Shown: piece by piece, positions 17,497 through 26,255 of the stretch
Numbering within the stretch: the first letter of the stretch is position 1
How the letters are laid out: every line of letters begins with the position of its first letter
Source of the DNA: Campylobacterales bacterium
GTDB taxonomy: Bacteria > Campylobacterota > Campylobacteria > Campylobacterales > Nitratiruptoraceae
Direction of reading: 5' to 3'
DNA: 42,159 bases
Assembly: GCA_027065825.1 (NCBI GenBank)
Contig: JAMONM010000042.1
Coordinates: forward strand, 1-42,159
Translations under genes and position numbers: made by a program
The notes under the pieces: model-generated
Told to the model about the DNA's origin: nothing
Database searches by the model: none
The model's input: only the letters and a program-made list of their open reading frames with translations

Positions 17497-18304
17497 TCTT
17501 TCTCGCAAGACAGAAGGCAATTGACTTTTCATAATATGCCGCTTCGTTAATAAACAGCGCATAAGCCCTATCCCCATCATATCTGATGCTTTTTGAATCG
17601 AAACCCAAAAAAATCTCCTCGCCTTTTTCGATCGGCGAGAAATCTCTACCGATCAGTTCCGGATGTATCATTCCCTCCAATTCGCCGTGAACGTCTCTAG
17701 GATAATCAACGTAGCCGAATATTTCGTAACACTCCACAGGACCGGAATTGACGAAATTTTTACTCTCTATTGTCTCCAAAACGGCGTTTAGTACATCCAA
17801 ACTCCTTTGATAGATCGTCGGATCCAAAACTCCCTGACAAACCGGCCCAACCTCTATAGTAACGCTATGGTCGGTTACGCTGTTTATAAATGCCCCCTCC
17901 TCGTTCGAGAGCCATCTGATAATTTTTGCTCCGCTTTTTACGGCGGCGCTTTTGGCGACGGCGGTAGAGATTTCGTCGGTGCTACTTAGCACTATGGTCG
18001 CTCCGAGATTCGCCGTGGTGGTATGTAGGTCGATCAGAAAATCGAAGCTCTTTAAGCGGCCGTTTAGGACTTTTGCCCTCTCATATTCGTAAATGTGCGA
18101 GTCTAAATTCAAAGCCTCTTTGTGAAAGGATCTATTTAGATCGTAATCAATATATCTTCTACATGCTTTAAAGGCTTTCGGATTCGCCAAAATCTTTGTC
18201 ACTTCTATATCGGAAAACTTAGGAGGTTCCCATTTTTTTACCACATAGGCTCCGGTCAACTCGTTTCCGTGAACTCCTCCCGTTACGGCAATCTTTTTAA
18301 TCAA
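17486..18304 (-). CDS. aspartoacylase/succinylglutamate desuccinylase family zinc hydrolase
   Basis: VTGGVHGNELTGAYVV (zinc HxxE), DYDLNRSF, DLHTTTANLG, EVGP. Confidence 0.85.
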   Translation of the reverse strand: MIKKIAVTGGVHGNELTGAYVVKKWEPPKFSDIEVTKILANPKAFKACRRYIDYDLNRSFHKEALNLDSHIYEYERAKVLNGRLKSFDFLIDLHTTTANLGATIVLSSTDEISTAVAKSAAVKSGAKIIRWLSNEEGAFINSVTDHSVTIEVGPVCQGVLDPTIYQRSLDVLNAVLETIESKNFVNSGPVECYEIFGYVDYPRDVHGELEGMIHPELIGRDFSPIEKGEEIFLGFDSKSIRYDGDRAYALFINEAAYYEKSIAFCLARKITI

Positions 18305-19244
18305 CGAATCTCCTTTTGAGGCCGTTTGCGTACTCTTTTGTTTCCGTTAGGGCTTCATTGAACTCCTGCGGGTTGTGTGTCATTGAAACGCCACAGATTT
18401 TACGAATCTCATCTCGGGTTTTTACGGCTTCCTCGACAATATTTTTAGCTACATCCGAAAAATTTTCATATTCTTGTCCAAAAAATTTAGTAATGAGCCT
18501 GATCTCGTATGAGGATTTTGCAAGATCCAAAGAAAGAGTTTCCAAAACCTCCAGAGCCTCGTCGAACATAGCTTTTTTTTCCAGGTAATCCCGGGCTCTG
18601 TTGTCCATATAGCTCTTATATTCCAGGGCCTCGTTGTATAGATTAACGGCTACGGCGTGATTTTTGCGATCAAGTATCACGGATGTGATCAACCAATATA
18701 ATATCGCTAATAGAAGCGGTACTCCTATTAAGACCGCAGCGCCGGCGGCGGAGGTATATTTTGCATCGACGTTTAGGAGAGTTCCCAGATATTCAATTGC
18801 CTTGGCGAAGATCTCGACAGGATCGTTAACCGATTTAAATGCTCCGCTCTCATATATAGAATAGGCTCCAATAATCAGTAGCGCCGCAATGAATATTAAA
18901 ATGGTTTTAATCGCTCTTGAGGCTCTTTTAAAATCGGGCATCTGCAATATTTTCCGTTCAGTCATGGAAAATTCAGCCTTCTCTTCGGAAACGTTCGGCT
19001 TTTCTTGCATCTGCCGGTTTAATTGAGATATATTTTCGATCAGACTCTCAAATTCGCTTATAAGGCCAGAATGTAAACTGTCTTTGAACTCTTCGAATTT
19101 CGTAAGAGACTCGTTATATTTTTTTAGCGCCTCTTCATATTCGGCCTCGCCGCTTTTAACCAGTTCCTGGGCTTTTTTTAAAAGTTCCTGGGTTCCCATC
19201 TTTTCAGCCGTCTGGGTATGCTGTATCACTTCGCCCATTAGCAA
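18297..19244 (-). CDS. coiled-coil membrane protein, unknown
   Basis: Long heptad-rich N-terminus and two TM helices (AIKTILIFIAALLIIGAYSIY; AAVLIGVPLLLAILYWLI). Confidence 0.7.
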   Translation of the reverse strand: MLMGEVIQHTQTAEKMGTQELLKKAQELVKSGEAEYEEALKKYNESLTKFEEFKDSLHSGLISEFESLIENISQLNRQMQEKPNVSEEKAEFSMTERKILQMPDFKRASRAIKTILIFIAALLIIGAYSIYESGAFKSVNDPVEIFAKAIEYLGTLLNVDAKYTSAAGAAVLIGVPLLLAILYWLITSVILDRKNHAVAVNLYNEALEYKSYMDNRARDYLEKKAMFDEALEVLETLSLDLAKSSYEIRLITKFFGQEYENFSDVAKNIVEEAVKTRDEIRKICGVSMTHNPQEFNEALTETKEYANGLKRRFVD

Positions 19245-19446
19245 TCCTTGTAAATTTTTAAACCGATTATATCATTTAAAACGGTCTCTGAGCAAAGCGA
19301 CCCTCCGTCATACACAGAAAAGCAATGGAGTGGACGTTGATCGGCGAGTATTTAGATACAAAGCTCTCTTTGGAGGATCACTTAACAAAGCTTAACATAA
19401 AGTTTGTTAAATTTTAATTATTCAAAACCTATTTTGGATAAGAATA

Positions 19447-20253
19447 TTAGATGATCTTTTCCCTCTTGTTTGTTACGCTTTGAAGATAGTCCGAAATATT
19501 TATTAAAGAAAACGTGACAAGAAAAATCATTAAGCCCGGGAAAAAACTGACCCACCAGGCGATATCTATCACCTCCTTTCCCTCGCTGAGAATCGAGCCC
19601 CAGCTCATCTGAGGCGGCAAAACGCCTAATCCCAGAAAACTCAGACCGGATTCGCTCAAAATAGCGCCGCCTACTCCGAAAGTAAAACTTATAAAAAATA
19701 TCGGAGCTATCAGCGGCAGAAAATATTTCAATATTATTTTATATGAAGGAACGGAGGCTATCTTTAGAATCTTAATAAACGGTTTGTTGCCTATGGCAAA
19801 ACTTTCGCTTCGAATCATTCTGGCCGTCGTCATCCAGCCGGTAATGGATATTACCACTATCAATACCAATGTTGAAGCTTCGACGTAACTGACCATCGCC
19901 AAAAGAAGAAAAAATGTGGGAAAGGTTAAAAACAGATCGACCGCAATCACAAAACTTTTATCTACTTTGCCCTTGAAATAGCCTGCGCTCACGCCGGCCA
20001 TAATTCCAATTAACGAAGCAATGATTGCACTGCCTACGCCTATGGTTAAAGAGACTTTGCCGCCTTCGATAATTCTGGCCAAAAGGTCTCTTCCCAGCCT
20101 ATCCGTACCCAGTGGATGTTCCAAAGAAGGAGGCAACAGTATAGCCTCGCTGTTCAGCTCAAAAGGTGAGACGTTATAGATTAAACCTCCAAAAAAGCTC
20201 AGAAGTATTACTCCGACCAATATAGATATGCTAAACAGCGGCGCTTTTGACAC
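19447..20253 (-). CDS. ABC transporter permease, DppC/OppC family
   Basis: HPLGTDRLGRDLLARIIEGGKVSLTIG; SESGLSFLGLGVLPPQMSWGSILSEG. Confidence 0.9.
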   Translation of the reverse strand: MSKAPLFSISILVGVILLSFFGGLIYNVSPFELNSEAILLPPSLEHPLGTDRLGRDLLARIIEGGKVSLTIGVGSAIIASLIGIMAGVSAGYFKGKVDKSFVIAVDLFLTFPTFFLLLAMVSYVEASTLVLIVVISITGWMTTARMIRSESFAIGNKPFIKILKIASVPSYKIILKYFLPLIAPIFFISFTFGVGGAILSESGLSFLGLGVLPPQMSWGSILSEGKEVIDIAWWVSFFPGLMIFLVTFSLINISDYLQSVTNKREKII

Positions 20254-20255
20254 TT

Positions 20256-20846
20256 TTAACGACTCTCCTTATAGTAACTGAGTGAACTTTTACCAAATTT
20301 CCTGCTTTTTTTCAGCTCGAAATCTCCTATTTTTTGCGGCATTTTCTCTTTTGATAGATGTTCAATGACGATCATGTTTACGATTTGGGCCGGAATCTTT
20401 TCTATAACGGCGAATACCTTTTGGTAAATATCTTCCATTCCTTCCCTGATGTTAAAAGGCGGGTCGAAATAGAAATAGGCTTTTTCGCCTTTTCGCTTTA
20501 AAACGTTAACGATATCTTCGAGCTGTTCAAAGGCGTCGCCGAAATATAAGGTACATCTGTCTGGATCCAGCGATCTGATATTTGATAGCAGCGTATTGTA
20601 TGCCTGCTTGTCTCTTTCTATAAAGTAAACATGCGCGGCTCCGCGACTGAGGGCTTCCAGGCCGACGCTGCCGCTGCCTCCGAAAACCTCTACGAAGTTT
20701 TCATCCATAATTTCGTATTGCAAAGTGTTAAAAAGCGACTCTCTCAAAATGTTTTTGGAGCTTCTGGTAATCTCTTTGGAAGGGAGTTTGATCTTTTTCC
20801 CTTTGAATCTGCCCCCTATGATTTTGGTAGAGAGTTCCGATTTCAA
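20256..20846 (-). CDS. rsmD: 16S rRNA (guanine966-N2)-methyltransferase
   Basis: IIGGRFKGKKIKLP...SKNILRESLFNTL, FVEVFGGSGSVGLEALSRGA, YFDPPF. Confidence 0.93.
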   Translation of the reverse strand: MKSELSTKIIGGRFKGKKIKLPSKEITRSSKNILRESLFNTLQYEIMDENFVEVFGGSGSVGLEALSRGAAHVYFIERDKQAYNTLLSNIRSLDPDRCTLYFGDAFEQLEDIVNVLKRKGEKAYFYFDPPFNIREGMEDIYQKVFAVIEKIPAQIVNMIVIEHLSKEKMPQKIGDFELKKSRKFGKSSLSYYKESR

Positions 20847-20923
20847 GACTCCCTCCTTTTTTGAATGAATTTTAACATAAACTTTTTTTGGATATCATTT
20901 CACAAAAACGAAAAAGGACGCCC

Positions 20924-22141
20924 ATGGGAAAAAAAGAGGTGAAAAAAGTCGTTTTGGCTTATAGCGGCGGTCTCGATACCTCCGTAATTTTAAAGTGGCT
21001 TCAAGAGAACTACGGCTGCGAGGTTGTAACCTTTACGGCCGATATCGGCCAGGGCGAAGAGGTAGAGCCGGCCAGAGAGAAGGCTCTAAAGCTTGGAATC
21101 AGACCCGAAAATATTTTTATTGAGGATTTACGCGAAGAGTTCGTAAAAGATTACGTGTTCCCGATGTTTAGAGCGAACACGGTTTACGAGGGGGAGTATC
21201 TGCTCGGAACCTCGATAGCCAGACCTTTAATAGCTAAAAAACAGATCGAAATTGCCAATAAAACCGGAGCCGACGCCGTAGCCCACGGAGCAACGGGAAA
21301 GGGAAACGATCAGGTCAGATTCGAAATAGCCTATTTGGCTCTCAATCCACAGATAAAAATTATAGCTCCCTGGAGAGAGTGGGATCTAAACTCCAGAGAA
21401 AAGCTTTTGGCTTTTGCCCAAAAACATAATATTCCCATAGAGAAACACGGTAAAAAGAGCCCCTATTCCATGGATGCCAATTTGCTGCACATATCTTACG
21501 AGGGTGGAATACTAGAAGATCCGTGGAACGAGCCTGAAGAGGATATGTGGAGATGGACCTCGCCGATTGAGAAGACGCCTAACGAGCCAGAATACATAGA
21601 GATCGAATTCGACAAAGGCGATCCCGTAGCCATAAACGGCGAACCCCTAACGCCGGCGAAACTTCTCGCTAAATTGAACGAGTACGGCAACAGGCACGGA
21701 ATAGGCAGAGTCGACATAGTGGAAAATAGATTCGTAGGCATGAAAAGCCGAGGTTGCTACGAAACTCCGGGCGGCACTATTTTACTAAAGGCCCATCGAG
21801 CGATAGAATCGATAACTCTCGATAGAGAAGAGGCTCACGAAAAAGATAAACTGATGCCCAAATATGCCGAGCTGATCTACAACGGTTTTTGGTTCAGCCC
21901 CGAAAGAGAGATGATTCAGGCCGCGATAGATCAGACTCAACGCAACGTTTGCGGAACGGTAAGATTGAAGCTTTTCAAAGGAAACGTATTCGTAGTAGGA
22001 AGAAAATCGCCCAATTCACTCTTTGCGCCTGAATTCAGCACCTTTGAAGAGGACGAGGTATATAATCAAAAAGACGCGGAAGGATTTATCAAACTAAACG
22101 CTCTACGATTTATAATAGAAGGATACGTAAGAAAAAAGTAG
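20924..22141 (+). CDS. argG: argininosuccinate synthase
   Basis: [47 protein letters not shown] at 20924 preferred. Confidence 0.97.
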   Translation: MGKKEVKKVVLAYSGGLDTSVILKWLQENYGCEVVTFTADIGQGEEVEPAREKALKLGIRPENIFIEDLREEFVKDYVFPMFRANTVYEGEYLLGTSIARPLIAKKQIEIANKTGADAVAHGATGKGNDQVRFEIAYLALNPQIKIIAPWREWDLNSREKLLAFAQKHNIPIEKHGKKSPYSMDANLLHISYEGGILEDPWNEPEEDMWRWTSPIEKTPNEPEYIEIEFDKGDPVAINGEPLTPAKLLAKLNEYGNRHGIGRVDIVENRFVGMKSRGCYETPGGTILLKAHRAIESITLDREEAHEKDKLMPKYAELIYNGFWFSPEREMIQAAIDQTQRNVCGTVRLKLFKGNVFVVGRKSPNSLFAPEFSTFEEDEVYNQKDAEGFIKLNALRFIIEGYVRKK

Positions 22142-22176
22142 TTCGATTGTGAAAATAATCGATTTGGAGAAAAGTT

Positions 22177-22908
22177 ATGAACGAACAGATCAAAAAGATC
22201 GACCCCGAGTCCGAAGAGTTTCAAGAAGAGTTAAAAAAAACGGTCAAATTCACTGATAAAGTGATAAAGAGTTTCGGTTGGAGCTACAATCCAGATCCGG
22301 AAATCAATCAGTCGATACAGTTTGGATTGACCAGAAACAAACTGATATACGGAAAAAGGTATTGTCCGTGTTTTTTCGTAACGGGCAACAAAGACGAAGA
22401 TCGCATTTGTCCGTGTAAGCCGGCTATAGAGCGAGAAATTCCGCAAGACGGCGTTTGCCATTGCGGGATTTTCTGTACGCCGGAATACGCAAAAAAGATG
22501 AAACAGCAAGAGATCCTCGAAGAGGTGGCCCATACACACTCTAGAGGGTTGACCAAAGAGGAGTGCGAAATTCTTCTTGGCAAAGATCAGCTCGACGGGG
22601 ATGAACTCGAATCGCTTATAGAGGCGAGAGAGCTGGGAATGGTCGATTTTAATCTTGTGGACGTGAGAGAGTGGATGGAGTATAGAGCAGCCAGAATTAA
22701 AGGTACGGACTATCTGGTTCCGACCACGACCTTTTACCAGGCTCTAGAGCAGCTGAACGATCAAAAAGAGAAACCCTTGATAGTCTATTGTCACGTGGGA
22801 AGCAGAAGCGCGTATTGCCAAAAGGTTTTAAAAGATCTAGGTTTTAAACAGGTGGGAAATCTCACTTACGGGATAGTAAGCTATCCTGGAGAGATAGAAA
22901 GAGGTTAA
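22177..22908 (+). CDS. ferredoxin-thioredoxin reductase catalytic-like domain fused to rhodanese domain
   Basis: CPC...CPC...CHC Cys set (GKRYCPCFFVTGNKDEDRICPCKPAIEREIPQDGVCHCGIFC) followed by rhodanese VDVREWMEYR...VYCHVGSRS. Confidence 0.88.
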   Translation: MNEQIKKIDPESEEFQEELKKTVKFTDKVIKSFGWSYNPDPEINQSIQFGLTRNKLIYGKRYCPCFFVTGNKDEDRICPCKPAIEREIPQDGVCHCGIFCTPEYAKKMKQQEILEEVAHTHSRGLTKEECEILLGKDQLDGDELESLIEARELGMVDFNLVDVREWMEYRAARIKGTDYLVPTTTFYQALEQLNDQKEKPLIVYCHVGSRSAYCQKVLKDLGFKQVGNLTYGIVSYPGEIERG

Positions 22909-22921
22909 AAAGGAGCAAAAA

Positions 22922-23368
22922 ATGAAAGTGTTGCTGATAAAAGATGTAAAAGGATTGGGCAAAGCTGGAGATATCAAAGAGGTAAAAGACGGCTACGGTA
23001 AAAATTTTCTAATCGCAAAAGGATTCGCCAAACTGGCTACTGATGCGGTAATAAAACAGTGGCAGGCTCAACAGCGCAAAAAAGAGGAAGAGGAGGCGCG
23101 CGAAATAGAGAAGCTAAAAAAACTAAAAGAGAAGATCGAGAGCCTCAAACTGACTATTAGACACAAAACCGGAGCAAACGGAGCGCTTTTTGGCGCTATA
23201 ACCAACAAGGAGATCGCACAGCACCTCAAAAAAGACTACTCTATAGATATCGATAAAAAGAGTATCGAAGTTCATCCCCCTATAAAACAGACGGGAGAGT
23301 ACGAGATAGATATCAAACTGGGACACGGTATACACGCCAAACTCGATCTCATTATTGAGGGCGAGTGA
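22922..23368 (+). CDS. rplI: 50S ribosomal protein L9
   Basis: [36 protein letters not shown]. Confidence 0.97.
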   Translation: MKVLLIKDVKGLGKAGDIKEVKDGYGKNFLIAKGFAKLATDAVIKQWQAQQRKKEEEEAREIEKLKKLKEKIESLKLTIRHKTGANGALFGAITNKEIAQHLKKDYSIDIDKKSIEVHPPIKQTGEYEIDIKLGHGIHAKLDLIIEGE

Positions 23369-23904
23369 TGTTCGAGGCGACTACCATTTTGGGCTACACC
23401 GACGGAAAAACGGCGGTAATCGGCGGTGACGGACAGGTTACCTTCGGAAATACCGTATTAAAAAACAACGCCACCAAAATAAGAACGCTGTACGATTCAA
23501 AAATTCTAGCGGGTTTTGCGGGTAGTACCGCTGACGCCTTTAATCTGTTCGAAATGTTCGAAAACATCTTGCAAAACCAAAAAGGGGATCTGTTAAAAAG
23601 CGTTATAGAGTTTTCCAAAGAGTGGCGCAAGGACAAATATCTCAGAAGATTGGAAGCTATGATGATAGTTTTGAATACGAAAAAGATTTTCATACTCAGC
23701 GGAACTGGAGACGTAGTAGAGCCGGAGGATTCCCAGCTGGCCGCAATCGGCAGCGGCGGGAACTACGCTCTGTCCGCCGCGAGAGCATTAAAGCGCCATA
23801 GCGATCTCGATCCTGAAAGCATAGTCAAAGAGAGTCTCCAGATAGCCGGTGAACTCTGCATCTATACGAATACGAACATAAAAGTTTTGAAACTGGAGGA
23901 GTGA
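23368..23904 (+). CDS. hslV: HslV protease subunit
   Basis: [53 protein letters not shown]. Confidence 0.96.
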   Translation: MFEATTILGYTDGKTAVIGGDGQVTFGNTVLKNNATKIRTLYDSKILAGFAGSTADAFNLFEMFENILQNQKGDLLKSVIEFSKEWRKDKYLRRLEAMMIVLNTKKIFILSGTGDVVEPEDSQLAAIGSGGNYALSAARALKRHSDLDPESIVKESLQIAGELCIYTNTNIKVLKLEE

Positions 23905-25235
23905 TGGATCTAACACCTAAAGAGATAGTCAAATACTTAGATGAATACGTCATAGGCCAATACGAGGCCAAAAAAACGATCGCCGTCGCTCTTAGAAACA
24001 GATATAGACGAATGCGCTTGCCCAAAGAGATTCAGGAGGAGATAATACCCAAAAATATCCTTATGATAGGCTCCACCGGGGTGGGTAAAACGGAAATAGC
24101 AAGACGCCTAGCGAAAGCTTTCGATCTGCCATTTATCAAGGTTGAAGCCAGCAAATATACCGAAGTCGGCTTCGTGGGGCGCGACGTTGAATCTATGGTT
24201 AGAGACCTGGTCGCCGCTTCGATAGCGTTGGTCAAGGAACGTCACAAGGAGAAAAACAAAGATACCATAGAAGATTACGTTACCAAAAAGATTCTCGAAA
24301 AGATTCTACCTCCCCTGCCCCAAATGGCCAGCGAATCCAAAAAGGCGGAATATGATAAAAGTTTTCAGAAAATGAGACAAAAACTGATAAAGGGCGAACT
24401 CGACGATCTGAAAATAGAGATAGAAATTCCAAAAACGGGACTTAGTTTCGAAGACAACTCGCTTCCCCCGGAAATCGCCAGGGCGCAGGAGTCGATTGCG
24501 AAAATTTTTACAATCGGTCTAAACAAAGAGGGAATCAAAAAGGAAGTTACAGTCAAAGAGGCCAAAGAGATCCTCAAAAACGAAGCGAGCGAAAAGCTGC
24601 TAGATATGGAGCAGATAAAGCTGGAAGCGCTGAAAAAGGCCGAAAACGAAGGAATAATATTTATCGACGAAATAGACAAAATCGCAGTCTCTTCGTCCGC
24701 ACAGGGAAGGCAGGACCCCAGCAAAGAAGGCGTACAAAGAGATCTGTTGCCTATTGTGGAAGGCAGTAGCGTAAATACCAAATGGGGAACCGTAAAAACA
24801 GACCATATACTGTTCATAGCCGCCGGAGCTTTTCATGTTAGCAAACCGAGCGATCTGATTCCGGAGCTGCAGGGCAGATTTCCTCTGAGAGTTGAACTGG
24901 ATTCGTTAAACGAAGAGACTCTGTACAAAATTCTGACTCAGCCGAAAAATTCGCTGATAAAACAGTATCAGGCCCTGTTGGGGGTAGAGGGAGTAGAGCT
25001 CGAGTTTACCGAAGAGGCGCTGAAAAAAATCGCCTCTTATGCTTTTGAAGCAAATAGCAAAATGGAAGACATAGGCGCCAGAAGGCTCCATACCATAATA
25101 GAAAATCTTTTGGAGGATATCAGCTTCAACGCCGAAGATTACAAAGGAGAAAAAGTAACAGTTACCGTTGAGTATGTGGACGAAAAATTAAAAGATATCG
25201 TAACCGACGAAGACACGGCGAGGTATATTCTGTGA
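23904..25235 (+). CDS. hslU: HslU ATPase subunit
   Basis: LTPKEIVKYLDEYVIGQ, MIGSTGVGKTEIARRLA, TEVGFVGRDVESM, GVQRDLLPIVEG. Confidence 0.97.
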   Translation: MDLTPKEIVKYLDEYVIGQYEAKKTIAVALRNRYRRMRLPKEIQEEIIPKNILMIGSTGVGKTEIARRLAKAFDLPFIKVEASKYTEVGFVGRDVESMVRDLVAASIALVKERHKEKNKDTIEDYVTKKILEKILPPLPQMASESKKAEYDKSFQKMRQKLIKGELDDLKIEIEIPKTGLSFEDNSLPPEIARAQESIAKIFTIGLNKEGIKKEVTVKEAKEILKNEASEKLLDMEQIKLEALKKAENEGIIFIDEIDKIAVSSSAQGRQDPSKEGVQRDLLPIVEGSSVNTKWGTVKTDHILFIAAGAFHVSKPSDLIPELQGRFPLRVELDSLNEETLYKILTQPKNSLIKQYQALLGVEGVELEFTEEALKKIASYAFEANSKMEDIGARRLHTIIENLLEDISFNAEDYKGEKVTVTVEYVDEKLKDIVTDEDTARYIL

Positions 25236-26110
25236 ACAGATCCGGATTCGTAGCCGTAGTCGGCAGGCCTAACGCGGGCAAAAGTACCCTTTTGAACTGG
25301 CTGGTCGGCGAAAAGTTGGCTATGGTGTCACACAAGGCGCAGGCCACCAGAAAGAGGATGAACATAATCGTAATGCACGAAGAGAATCAGATTATATTCG
25401 TGGACACTCCGGGCCTTCACGAAAAAGAGCGCCTTTTGAACAGATTCATGATGGAAGAGGCGCTAAAGGCGATGGGAGATTGCGATCTGATCCTTTTTCT
25501 CTCGCCGGTAACCGACTCTGTCAAACATTACGAAAAGTTTCTGGAGCTGTCTAAAAACAGACCCCACATAGTGGTTTTGACCAAAATAGACAGAGTCACA
25601 AACGAAAAGCTGCTAAAAAAAATGGAGGAGTTTAAAAGATATCAGGATAGGTTTTTGGAACTGATACCGGTATCGGTAAAAAAAGATTTAGGAAAAAAAG
25701 AGCTCCTAGACTCTATAGTCAAATATCTACCTTCTCATCCTTACTACTACGATCCGGAACTTTTGACGACCGACAATATTCGCGATATATACAAAGAGCT
25801 TATTCGAGAAGCGCTTTTTGAGAATCTCAGCGAAGAGATCCCCTATGAAAGCGACGTGCTGATCGAGAAGATAGAGGAAAAAGAAAATTCGGACCTCGTT
25901 TATGCGATGATTATAGTGGAAAAACCCTCTCAAAAAGGGATAGTGATCGGCAAAAAAGGGAGCACTCTAAAACGGATCGGAACTAGTGCCAGAATTAAAA
26001 TGGAGCACTTTAGCGGTAAAAAGATCTATCTAGAACTGTTCGTCGTCGTTAAAAAAGGGTGGACGAAAGATAAAAAATCGATGGAAGAGCTGGGCTACGA
26101 TATAAGATAA
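25232..26110 (+). CDS. era: GTPase Era
   Basis: VGRPNAGKSTLLNWLVG, DTPGLHE, TKID, KH domain KGIVIGKKGSTLKRIG; GTG start. Confidence 0.96.
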   Translation: MNRSGFVAVVGRPNAGKSTLLNWLVGEKLAMVSHKAQATRKRMNIIVMHEENQIIFVDTPGLHEKERLLNRFMMEEALKAMGDCDLILFLSPVTDSVKHYEKFLELSKNRPHIVVLTKIDRVTNEKLLKKMEEFKRYQDRFLELIPVSVKKDLGKKELLDSIVKYLPSHPYYYDPELLTTDNIRDIYKELIREALFENLSEEIPYESDVLIEKIEEKENSDLVYAMIIVEKPSQKGIVIGKKGSTLKRIGTSARIKMEHFSGKKIYLELFVVVKKGWTKDKKSMEELGYDIR

Positions 26111-26165
26111 AAAAATCTTTCCAACTTCCGATAATGTCAAAAAGATGCCCCTAAATAGGCTGAAG

Positions 26166-26230
26166 TTGTGAATGTCACAAAAAAATTTAAGCTTTCATAA
26201 GCTAAAATAGACGTTAAATTTGTCACAAAA
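26166..26230. promoter_or_regulatory. paired palindromic sites around a putative promoter upstream of pilus/competence-like operon
   Basis: TTGTGA-ATG-TCACAA (26166-26180) and TTTGT-C-ACAAA (26219-26229), sharing TGTCACAAAA; TAAAAT (-10-like) at 26203-26208 lies between them. Confidence 0.4.
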
Positions 26231-26255
26231 TAAAAATGCCACGATAGGATTTTTT

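Noticed and set aside
19378-19416. Inverted repeat TTAACAAAG.CTT...AAGTTTGTTAA
   Set aside because: AT-rich bulged stem between two minus-strand genes with no T-tract on that strand; not a convincing terminator.
19326-19418. Small ORF MEWTLIGEYLDTKLSLEDHLTKLNIKFVKF
   Set aside because: About 30 aa, no clear SD or recognisable family; possibly a gene remnant but not supportable.
24365-24836. 150 aa and 78 aa minus-strand ORFs
   Set aside because: Antisense to hslU; Ser/Ile-rich shadow translation without recognisable domain.
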